Shown: piece after piece, positions 55,727-64,000 of the stretch | How positions within the stretch are numbered: the first letter of the stretch is position 1 | Layout: each line of letters starts with the position of its first letter | From: Chytridium lagenaria | Taxonomy: Eukaryota; Chytridiomycota; Chytridiomycetes; Chytridiales; Chytridiaceae | Direction of reading: 5' to 3' | Length of the DNA stretch: 64,000 nt | Assembly (NCBI GenBank): GCA_025449115.1 | Contig: JAHLKC010000019.1 | Coordinates: forward strand, 248,001 to 312,000 | The notes under the pieces: model-generated | Database searches by the model: none | Seen by the model: the letters and a program-made list of their open reading frames with translations, nothing else | Told to the model about the DNA's origin: nothing | Made by a program: the position numbers and the translations under genes

Positions 55727-58426
55727 TTAATCAATAACAATGGGGTCATCCACTGTTCCCTCTCCATCAAACACCTCCAACTCCTCAGATCCCGCAAATT
55801 GAGGACAGCCTTCGTTATAAATGCGTCTTGCAGTCTCCGCTGGGGTCAAATTCGAAGGAAAAGTAAAAGCAGGCCTTTTAGAAGACTTTCCAATAGGACG
55901 TCTTCCCCTATTGTATAGCTTAGTCCCATGAGTTGGTAAAAAGGAAGAAGTGAAAAGTTCTTCAAAGAGAGAAGCTTCGCCGTTAAGTGCAGAGAAGGAA
56001 GGACGATGACTGTTAGGGCTCGAAGAAAGGGAAGGAGCTCCGGCTAGGAATTCATCAACATCCACGACCTTATTTTGACCAAATGGGCTCGGAATGTCAG
56101 GGCCGGGATGGGATTTCGAAGGGGATGGTGTGGAAGATTTTAAGGTGTGCAGGCGTCGCGACGGCCTTGGTGTGCTAGAATTCTCTGCGGGCTTTCCTGT
56201 GTCTGACGAGCGACTTCCTCTTTGAGGAGAAGAGCCTGGCAAAATATCCTCCATCAAGTCTTCCATACTGTCGCACGGCCTGTCTCCATTCTTAGCTCCT
56301 TCCTCCTCAACCTCCACCTCTTTTCCTTGGGCCTTCGCCACAGGTTCGGACTTGATCTTTACATAGCGAGATTCACTCGCCGTCTGCGAAGCTGCCCTCT
56401 GTGAGGCTGATTTCCCAAAGTTTTCAAAATCATCGCTTTCGTCATTAACAGTGGTGGCTTCCGTCTCCACACTTGCACGTAAAGTCGCCAGTTTTTTACG
56501 ATTACTTCGACGGGATTGGCGCTCAGGTGATATCTCAGCGGAAGATCTTTTTAAAGACGCGGCGCGGCCATTCTGAAAATTAAGGAAAGGGTCCCCATTC
56601 TCGACACTTGCATGTGAATCGGCCCGGCGTTTACATTCCCTTCGACGGGGTAGGACTTCAGGTGAGACTTCAGGCGACTTTTCTGTGGCTGACGACGACG
56701 CGGCGGGGCTAAACTTAGCATTTTCCAAATCCTTGAAATTGACAAAAGGGTCCTCATCCTCGACACTCGTATGCGAATTCGCCCGTCGTTGACGTTTACT
56801 TTGACGCGGTTCGAATTCATGTGAGATGTTTGCCGGATTTTTTCTTGCTGATGAAGACGCGGCAGGCCTAGACTTTATTTTTCCTGGCATATCCGACCAG
56901 ACTTTGTGAAGATCGGTGAGGGGGTCCTCATCCCCATTAACCCTCCGTCTTTTGGACCCAGAAGCCTTTTCACCTGCCAACCCTATGTTGTCAGATTCCG
57001 CCAAAGTTGAATTAGGTCTACCTCCAATATCTGCAAAAGAATCATCGTCCTCTTCTACCGCCGTAGTACTAGGTCGTTGTGATTCCCTCTGCACTTTAGT
57101 AGCACTAGCATCATCAAAAAGAGAAATCAGAGGATCAATTTCTGCTTCTTGTCTAGGTTTTGATTGCCTTGGCTCAGATTCCCTTACACCTTCCGGCGGT
57201 TGTTTGCGTTTAGATGGTCTTCGACCGGCCTTCGCGAGGGGCTTTACCTCTTCGACAGAAGAGGAGCTAGGACAAGGACTACCAGACGCCTTAACCCTGT
57301 CACTATCGCCGCCTTTCTGCTCTGATGTACAGGGTTTTGGTTTAAACTGCCCACTGAACCGATTAAGAAACTCCTCTGAGCTAGAAAAGCTCTCGAATGC
57401 TGAGAACCCTTCAGCTAATCCTTTTAAGGTTTCTGAACCGTAACGTTTGCTTCCCGGGGTGAATGCGTCACGGTGCTTAAAATCGGCAAAGGCCTTTTTC
57501 TTTGCGGCTGAAGGCGATACAGTCTCCTTGAGTTCGGGGACGCGGAACGTGACAGTCAGGTTCCCTCTAGTTCTCACATCCAAAACGCTCGTTTTACTCA
57601 CAGGCATGCCGCGACCAATAAAACTGGCGGTCATGCCATCTGTAATTGCCCCCGACACTGATAAATTGATGTCCATCCCGTCTAAACCCTTCAAAACTGT
57701 TTTTTGCGCTCCAGATAAAGCTTCTTGGAGTGAGAGTTGCACCTTTGCGAAAAGCTCTCCACCCTTATCCTTCAATTTGGAAGGCCTCTTGAAAACATCG
57801 TGGGGTCTCACAGCCAACTTAATCCGAAGACTTTGAAAGGTGACATCAGAGGTGTCTGTAGAGTAAACCTGATGTCCAGCTCGAGGAATTTCGAGAATGT
57901 CGCCGTTGTAATGAGAGGAATTGAGCGGGACAGAGACGGTCAGGCTTTCTTCCCAGCGCTGGCCATTAGTATACCTATGCCTTGTCACCTTCAGCGTCTT
58001 TGGGGTGGCATTAAAGATAGATTCCAAGGTAACATTAACAATAATGGGTTTAGGAGGATTGGCAGGTTTGGGAGGTGGCATCGGTGGTGCTCGATATTGG
58101 TATGAAAAGGAATAACCGCTGTAAGGGCTTCGGAATGAGTAAGGATTTGAGTATGGGCGACTTTGATATGAGAACTCGGGATGTGTCGTATTGTACATGC
58201 TACGCTTCGCAGGATCGGTAAGAGTCTCCATGGCGGCAGATATTTGCTGAAAAAGGACCTTCTGGGCTTCCCTCTGCTCCACAGGATGGCGGTCGGGGTG
58301 GTGTTTGAGTGCAGCTACCTTGTAGGCTTTCTTGATCTCTTCGACGGTGGCATTGCGGGATACTCCCAGCACCTTGTACGGATCTTTATCCATCGATTGT
58401 GTTGTGACGACGGTGGCGGACGGCAT
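55727..58426 (-). CDS. J-domain chaperone with long disordered, repeat-containing C-terminus
   Basis: Class B-like DnaJ/Hsp40 co-chaperone, 899 residues, single exon from ATG 58426 (MPSATVVTTQSMDKDPYKVL). Seen: J-domain with KVLGVSRNATVEEIKKAYKV and ALKHHPDRHPVEQ (HPD present), a Tyr/Ser/Pro linker, then a DnaJ C-terminal substrate domain (NVTLESIFNATPKTLKVTRH, IPRAGHQVYS, ELFAKVQLSLQEALSGAQKT). There is no CXXCXGXG zinc domain. Residues after about 370 are disordered, Ser/Arg/Asp-rich, and contain related blocks with DPLISLF, DPLTDLH, DPFVNFKD and DPFLNFQN, each near a Lys/Arg patch. Long tails of this kind are unusual for DnaJ proteins (typically 350-450 residues), and the basic patches suggest a nuclear location. 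The frame is intact. Confidence 0.85.
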   Translation of the reverse strand: MPSATVVTTQSMDKDPYKVLGVSRNATVEEIKKAYKVAALKHHPDRHPVEQREAQKVLFQQISAAMETLTDPAKRSMYNTTHPEFSYQSRPYSNPYSFRSPYSGYSFSYQYRAPPMPPPKPANPPKPIIVNVTLESIFNATPKTLKVTRHRYTNGQRWEESLTVSVPLNSSHYNGDILEIPRAGHQVYSTDTSDVTFQSLRIKLAVRPHDVFKRPSKLKDKGGELFAKVQLSLQEALSGAQKTVLKGLDGMDINLSVSGAITDGMTASFIGRGMPVSKTSVLDVRTRGNLTVTFRVPELKETVSPSAAKKKAFADFKHRDAFTPGSKRYGSETLKGLAEGFSAFESFSSSEEFLNRFSGQFKPKPCTSEQKGGDSDRVKASGSPCPSSSSVEEVKPLAKAGRRPSKRKQPPEGVRESEPRQSKPRQEAEIDPLISLFDDASATKVQRESQRPSTTAVEEDDDSFADIGGRPNSTLAESDNIGLAGEKASGSKRRRVNGDEDPLTDLHKVWSDMPGKIKSRPAASSSARKNPANISHEFEPRQSKRQRRANSHTSVEDEDPFVNFKDLENAKFSPAASSSATEKSPEVSPEVLPRRRECKRRADSHASVENGDPFLNFQNGRAASLKRSSAEISPERQSRRSNRKKLATLRASVETEATTVNDESDDFENFGKSASQRAASQTASESRYVKIKSEPVAKAQGKEVEVEEEGAKNGDRPCDSMEDLMEDILPGSSPQRGSRSSDTGKPAENSSTPRPSRRLHTLKSSTPSPSKSHPGPDIPSPFGQNKVVDVDEFLAGAPSLSSSPNSHRPSFSALNGEASLFEELFTSSFLPTHGTKLYNRGRRPIGKSSKRPAFTFPSNLTPAETARRIYNEGCPQFAGSEELEVFDGEGTVDDPIVID

Positions 58427-58966
58427 ACGGCTATCACACCAGTGGGGGAGCAAGGATGCACAGAGCGGACTAACAGACGAAATTTACTATTAATTAATAA
58501 ATAAATATTCTGGCTTGTTTTTCCTGAAGTAGTGAATTGACACGACGTAAGATCAACGTTATTAGAGCCAGCGGACCATCAAGTGAGCCTTCCACCTTCT
58601 TTTACTTTGTTGTTAATTTGAGTAATAAATTCATCTTTACTAAGAAAAGGGTATCAAAGACCACATGTAATGAGCAGCCGTTAATCAATAGCCTCTGTTT
58701 TATTGCCTTCAAACCAGCTGAAAACAATTCGTACTTCAACGCACCGCCCTTCCTTAGTACTGGGCAGCTATATTGCTACTTTATATACTCATGTCAGAAT
58801 CCAAATCGAGTCCAACTGCGTAACCTCATTGCTCGAAAAGCGTGTAGTAGAGCTATCTACAGATGCAAATAACAATTGATATGAGGTTTTCATGCTCATG
58901 CAGGCGATTTCTGATGACCAGCGATACAATACAGAGAACCCCTAAATACAGAGATAATGCAGTGTC
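58427..58966. other. Intergenic region between J-domain gene and membrane-protein gene
   Basis: 540 bp on the 5' side of the J-domain gene, AT-rich near 58485-58505 (TTACTATTAATTAATAAATAAATA). It should contain the J-domain promoter and the 3' end of the next minus-strand gene. No protein-like frame was found. Confidence 0.4.
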
Positions 58967-60983
58967 TCATGTGAGCGGCCCAAACGCAAAGAGATCTCTT
59001 GATCCTGCCGTCATCCAACTCAGAGCAGATGAAAGAAATAACGCAGCTCCCAGCTTTAAGCGAAGCTTGTGGGTATATGTTAGAAATGGAAGACCTTTCA
59101 CTGTTTCAAATTCCATGAGCGTTTCAAAATTTTCGATAACCGCAGGCCGTAAATAAAACATAAAATTAGGTGTGTTTAAGACAGTAAACAAGAAATCAGA
59201 AGTGTCGGATTACATACCTCTCGAAGACTCCCAGTATGATATGACAGCTTCAACCGTTCCGGAATAAACTATCGAAATGCAGGCGAATGCTAAAGTAGTG
59301 ACCCACGGCTCATATCGATATGCCACAACATCACTAGCACGAAAACCCATTACTCGAATCCATTCTGATTCATTGCTTGTACTGTAGAACACAGAGTTCA
59401 CTTCTGTTATGATAGAGGGTTTTGAGAGAAAGTCGCGTGGAGATGCAAGGACAAGTCCAAGCGAGACAAGTACTGAAGCGTAATCGGCTGTACAGATATC
59501 GCGCCGAAGCGTCTCATAGATTTGCACATCCAGGGTGTCATCATTTGACACTTTAAGTGCTCTGGTATTGACATCGGTGGTGTCAACTAGGTTAACTGAT
59601 ACGTTTCCTGATATCCGTAGTGCAGATTGATCATCGTCCTTTGAAGAAGTAGTGGTATCGATGTCTGACCTATCAGGATAAACTTTCGAAACCTTTGGTC
59701 TACTTTTTTCAAAATCGCGAAGCGCCCAAAACCGAGGTAGTCCCTTGTCAAGGAGCTGAGATAACACTATAAAGGGCCAGAAAAAATCTTAATTGAAAAA
59801 GGGGAAAGTATTAATTAGTATAAACGGATTCCTGAGATATCTTACAAGATGGAGATTGTACAAGTTGAACGATTCGGAAGAGCTTGATAGGAATGCCAAA
59901 CATTGTGTAATAGGCGACCAAGAAGTTTTCCTCCTCCTCCTCGCCGATGAGTACTTTCGTGCCGCTAGCATAGTCCACCTATGGCTTATTGTTAAATTCC
60001 AAAGACACGATTATGTTAACATTTAAAGACAAACCTTCAATGTGTAGAAGTACAAAAGCTCAAATGCAGATAGGAGGGCAAAGGAAAAGAACGTAATAAG
60101 TGCATTTCCTGAATACTTTCGAGTGACTTGCATACAGATGGGCAGCACGTAAGCAATAATCATCGTGTAAATGATCTCTTTAAAAGCCTATAAAAAAAAT
60201 TCATTATCACTGAAAGGAAAAAAAAGTAAAACGACGCTACTTTATATAAAGCGAAGACTAAACTAACCGTAATTGAGTAATTCCGCAACCTTTCCCCTTT
60301 TAACATTGTAGGTACTTGCCTTTCAACTTGGTCAGGGTTCCTTCACCTCTTTCCTCAATGCTTGCTATAAATTTCGGGACCGTCCATTTAAACGCTTGCT
60401 CCAAGTAACGTTCCAGAATATTGGCTTGAAAGCAATATCGCCATACCACGGCCGCTATCAAAGATATTAGTTGCAAAATCAGAGACTTTTTGTATACCTA
60501 TGAAATGAATAAATGGAAATGCAGTAAGAAAAGTTTGCCTTGTGTAAGAGCTTCCTGGTGGAGTTCTAAAGTATTCGTTAGATTCGAAATTTTGACACAA
60601 GCAACATTGATGTTCCTACTAAATGCGCCGCCACTAAGAGAATCAATTTTAAAAGAAAAGATGGCAGAGTCTTGACGAATGCCATCATTCCGGTCTAAGA
60701 AAGGGCGTCAGTTGTTTTTCGAGTGCTTCATAGTATGACCAGAAATATGACATAGATAGAATCGGCTAATCATCCTTCATACCGTTTTTATCCCCACGGC
60801 GACAACCGTCACTTCATGAAGCATTAACGCGAAAGCTGCAGAGAATACGCCAAGATCAACATCGCTTCCCGCCTTCTCCATGGCATTTAGGATAGTGGTG
60901 AGAGTCAAAATGGCAATGACAATGGGTGCAGCAAAGCAAAAGGCCATCAAATGTGCTTTCCTTGGTTTTTCAGTAGAGCCCAT
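58967..60983 (-). CDS. Multi-pass membrane protein of unknown function
   Basis: No family recognised. Start MGSTEKPRKAHLMAFCFAAP at 60983, with hydrophobic helices FAAPIVIAILTLTTILNAME and FSAAFALMLHEVTVVAVGIK. Later exons supply LMAFVKTLPSFLLKLILLVA and a pair IIYTMIIAYVLPICMQVTRK and ALITFFSFALLSAFELLYFY near 60190-60045. A soluble segment follows (GLPRFWALRDFEKSRPKVSK, ALRISGNVSVNLVDTT, YETLRRDICTADYASVLVSL), then VTTLAFACISIVYSGTVEAV and a last exon ending DLFAFGPLT at 58967. There are about six to eight helices. Exon joins between 60780 and 59770 are not resolved. The topology could suit a receptor or channel; nothing in the sequence decides it. Confidence 0.5.
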
Positions 60984-63013
60984 AGCGCCTTAAAAAGGCT
61001 TCAAGATTAGAGACCATGGAGGTAGTCCGTTGCTGATGACTGTCTGCCATTTGAGGGACCGAGGGATATGGGCTAACATTTCCGTCGTGCATGGTGGTAG
61101 ATCGAACGGATTTACTAACATAATGTTCGGATTGCCGAGAGGAAATGGACTTGAAGAAACAGAGAGATTGTGGTGGAAAAGGCGCTTTTTACGAAGATGA
61201 TGATGAGGTGATGAACAAGCTTCGACTTAAAAAGGTAGCTTTAAAGCTTCGCACTCTCAATATACATTTCAATGACCGTACATCGCGATCTCCAGCTCAT
61301 CTTAATTTAAGTCGATATAGTGGACGACAAAGACAAAGTACACATTCGTATGGGCACCATCTAATAAAGATAAAACCTCCGTGATAGTAATGGTGGAGAT
61401 GAGAGGATGGCTGCGAATGCCAGTCCCCATATCGAACTATCAAAGTCTCCGACACCCTATTGACATGTAACTTGTCAGCCAGACGCTCTATATAAATAGT
61501 GGAGTGTCGGAGAAATTATGGCAAATCCTAAATTCTCTCTTTTTCTTTTGATTCAACTGTCTCTCATGTTTCATCCTTCCATTCCATTGCATCCCTCGAT
61601 CCCTCTCTTACTAGATTATTTAATATATGTCCTCTTGCACACTTGTCTTCCTTTGCCGTCTTTTGTCTTGAGTTGAATATGTGATTTCTGGTCATGTTGA
61701 GTTTGGTAGTTTTTTGATCCGCTGTTTCTCCCATTTGTCTTTGTAGAGTTCCAGATCCAGATTTGCTTCTTTTGTCCTTGATCCTTTCGTCTCTTGATCC
61801 TGCTTTTGGTTCGTTGAATATCTGGCCTTCTGTCCCTCGTTGATCTTTTTCTTGCTCTCAAGTTGTCCAGGAAGGGACTGTCCTCGTCGGGGTTTGGTTT
61901 ATTCTTTGCAGTAGTTGTAGTAGTCAGTGATTTGGTATTCGATGTAGCTTCACTTCTTTATATCTTTAGCACACGCACTTCCGTTCTCTTTCTTGTTACT
62001 TCTCTCCCTTCATCGCCATTTAGCACTTGTATTCTTTATTTTTATTGTAGTAAACAACTTTACTTATTTATTTTTCGTCTCTTCTTGTTCCTCCCTCTTT
62101 TGATATGATCTTTGGTCCCCTTTATTTTTTCACGATCATTTTCTTTTTATTCCTCTTCCTTTTTTAATCCTTCTTTCCCCTATTATGCCCTTCGCCTTTC
62201 TTTCATTTATATCTTTTGCTCTCCACGTCTATGTTTTATCCTTAAGATATTCTCTTAACTCCTACACTCTCTTCATATCGAAAAGATGATATTTATGGAC
62301 TATCCCACTGACCTTTCTCGGAAGGTGTGGTGACAACTCCAAGCGCAAAAATATCTGATCCATATGAAGATAAACCGCACCCACTATCACCACCACTACT
62401 TCCAACGTTCCGGATTTACTGATAGGTAAGCATCTCTAACTTCGCCATCACCTCAGTTTATTTTTCTTGTATGATGACTCGCGTGCGGAAGGACCAATCC
62501 GCCAGCGTTCCCCATTACTGCAAAGGCCCCAGGGGACTCGGTTCTGGAGCGCCTTTCGGGGCTGCACCGCTCCTTGTTGGCCTTGGGATAACCTTTGTAA
62601 TCGCTGAGAACATACCCATATCTGATCCTCAAGAACTCCCTTACTCTTCTCCAACTCCATTCTTGTTATACCTTTGATTCTAACCCTTATTTTGTAACTA
62701 GCGCACAGATTCGTCTACCGTTCGTACGCAATGTACATATAAGATAATCTAATGTGAGTACCTTTTTTTCATCCACCTAAACCCATCCTCTCTTTCTACC
62801 AAAACTCTTTCTTGCAAAGATGCTTTTACCATGCTAATCCTGACACGTTTGCTATAAGCATTCGTGTACTTTGATGAATTTTGGGAAACTGAGCTCCTAT
62901 TCCTCACATCTTACCTCACTATCCTTCTCCATATTACTTTCGCTAACCTTTTTGTAATTAGACATTCGATGGGTAAGGCGTTTTATTGATTCTTTATTAT
63001 GGTCGTAGTATGT
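60984..63013. other. Long gene-poor, pyrimidine-rich region
   Basis: About 2 kb without a convincing gene. A short plus-strand frame at 61145-61384 (MDLKKQRDCGGKGAF) is Arg/Lys-rich with no family resemblance. From about 61520 to 62260 the plus strand is strongly C/T-rich (TTC/TCT-type tracts). A frame at 62471-62677 (GSGAPFGAAPLLVGLGITFV) contains one hydrophobic stretch but is probably chance. No tRNA or snRNA could be recognised. Confidence 0.4.
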
Positions 63014-63575
63014 TTATTTGAAAAACTTGGCGAGGAGGGCATCATCGTAGGCTTCAGCTTCGATTAATTGTTGGAGAACTTCTCCGTTCTTGTTAGACAG
63101 TCAGTAGTCAAACCATACAAAGAATAAAGATAATATGTAGCCATAGTCATGTGTATACCTTTCCAACTTCGTAGAGAGTGGGCACCTTCGTTGTCTTGAA
63201 TATAGGATGCGTGCGAAAAAAGCTTGCCGGGCTTCTCCATCTAAACTCATCCGTCAGTATACTGTACACATCACCCATCCACTCAACGTTGTCCTATCAC
63301 CCGCAGGTGCTTCCACTAACACTGCACCCTCGACACCATTCACACCTTTCCTGATTTTGGGGTGTGCAATAACGCAATCGGGGCACCTAGTATTCGTCCA
63401 TTATTATTAACAACAAAAATGGAAAGCCATGCAAAAGATCTCCTCACCATGATTGTCCAGTCTGCGCATCCTCACTTGCAAAGACTACCACGAACACGCG
63501 GCCTGGCGTTGATGCGAGGAGGGCAGAGAGGTCTGCGTTGAAGGTCGTGGGATCGGAGAAGCGTTTGATGGGCAT
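63014..63575 (-). CDS. TXNDC17/TRP14-like thioredoxin
   Basis: Small cytosolic thioredoxin-related protein (TRP14 family) that reduces cystine and selected protein disulfides. Seen: the ATG at 63575 opens MPIKRFSDPTTFNADLSALL, then RVFVVVFASEDAQTGQSW. A short intron follows and the next exon completes the active site WCPDC (CPDCVIAHPKIRKGVNGVEG). WCPDC rather than WCGPC is the hallmark of this family. Further exons give LVEAPAGD, PIFKTTKVPTLYEVGK and EVLQQLIEAEAYDDALLAKF, ending at 63014. About 130 residues, normal length. It is divergent from the acyl-CoA dehydrogenase gene that follows. Confidence 0.88.
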
Positions 63576-63767
63576 GCTTTTGGAATAGAGTTTGGGAGCG
63601 AGGGTGAATTAGTAATTCCAAGATCACGCAATATTAAAAGTTTCCCTGCACTTGTTCGGGACAATTCTTTGTTGTCGAACACTACATACAAGAGGATAGA
63701 GTAGCATCATGATGTTGACGAGAGCTATCGGTAGAAGTGTGAGGTGGAATCGGGGGGACAAGTTGTT

Positions 63768-64000
63768 ATGGCGAGGAGGGGTTTGTTGACTAGTGTAGTT
63801 GATCGTAAGTCATTTTCGTTCATTTCTACCTGACATGACGAACAGGATGATGCATTCCCAATCTGACGCTTATTTCAGCCCTCGAAGGTCTCACCGAAGA
63901 CCAGCAACTCTACTACCAAACCGCTCAAAAGTTTGCCTCGACCCATTTCGCTCCACACCGTCGTGACTGGGACGAAAACCACATTTTCCCTGTTGAAGCG
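63768..64000 (+). CDS. Acyl-CoA dehydrogenase family protein, N-terminal part (cut by the window end)
   Basis: Mitochondrial flavoenzyme of acyl-CoA oxidation. Seen: exon 1 MARRGLLTSVVD (63768-63803) joins in phase across an intron to PLEGLTEDQQLYYQTAQKFA, then FAPHRRDWDENHIFPVEA up to the window edge. The 'L..Q..... A..FA...  APH..WDE...FPVE' pattern is the conserved start of short/branched-chain acyl-CoA dehydrogenases such as ACAD8. An alternative upstream start at 63709 (MMLTRAIGRSVR) looks like a good mitochondrial presequence but is out of frame by one across the GGGGGG at about 63752, possibly another homopolymer miscall. The catalytic part lies outside the window. Confidence 0.75.

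Noticed and set aside
56916..57836. Plus-strand open frames of 175 and 129 codons
   Set aside because: They lie entirely opposite the intact J-domain gene and look like translations of its complement.
61145..61384. 79-codon plus-strand frame
   Set aside because: Short, Arg/Lys/His-rich, no family resemblance, and it lies in a gene-poor region.
62471..62677. 68-codon plus-strand frame with a hydrophobic stretch
   Set aside because: No homology and an A/T-rich context; likely chance.

Overview
The window is nuclear DNA of a zoosporic, early-diverging fungus, most likely a chytrid (Chytridiomycota or close relative). Three things support this. Genes are densely packed on both strands and cut by many short GT-AG introns of about 40-100 bp. 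Fungal families are present (DUF3605, DUF8032, Sey1, Sec12, CreC, a fungal-type cysteine synthase). There is also a flagellar gene (CFAP77), which non-flagellated fungi have lost. No prokaryotic features, transposons, rRNA or CRISPR were seen, and no tRNA was found by eye.

Layout. 0.2-9 kb: SEY1 (ER fusion GTPase) and a GH31 alpha-glycosidase on minus, NIP7 on plus, then CFAP77 and a small coiled-coil gene on minus. 9.9-17.8 kb: a protein with two DUF8032 domains, TFIIE-beta, and a large ARM-GAF-GAF-PAS-class III nucleotide cyclase running divergently from a small orphan gene. 18-26.8 kb: two disordered or coiled-coil genes, a small membrane protein, SEC12, a CreC/WDR20 WD40 gene and a DUF3605 gene. 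26.9-33.7 kb: an LRR protein, the U5 snRNP 40K WD40 protein, a long TPR protein and KGD4. 34-41 kb: a Golgi-type apyrase, riboflavin synthase and a MYND-RING-Smr protein. 41-50 kb: low-complexity genes, a cyclin K/T-like gene with a His/Pro-rich tail, and AT-rich intergenic DNA with a perfect hairpin and a (CTGA)n repeat. 50.4-55.4 kb: XRCC4, a rhodopsin-like/cyclase-like fusion and a cysteine synthase. 55.7-64 kb: a large J-domain protein, a multi-pass membrane protein, a gene-poor pyrimidine-rich stretch, a TXNDC17-like thioredoxin and the start of an acyl-CoA dehydrogenase.

Most genes are unrelated housekeeping genes. The most interesting locus is 52074-53830. Seven exons join in phase into a 471-residue protein with about eight membrane helices arranged like a microbial rhodopsin, followed by a short domain resembling a class III nucleotide cyclase. 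The position of the retinal-binding lysine appears to be Ile and that of the main counterion Thr, and the cyclase half lacks several catalytic residues. It looks like a degenerate relative of the fungal rhodopsin-guanylyl cyclases and may be a non-retinal, non-catalytic partner subunit. With the GAF-cyclase at 12.9-17.2 kb, the window holds two genes tied to cyclic-nucleotide signalling.

Caveat: many otherwise conserved genes carry one-base frameshifts, often in short homopolymers. This points to uncorrected assembly indels more than to pseudogenes. Exon boundaries were read by eye and are approximate unless stated.
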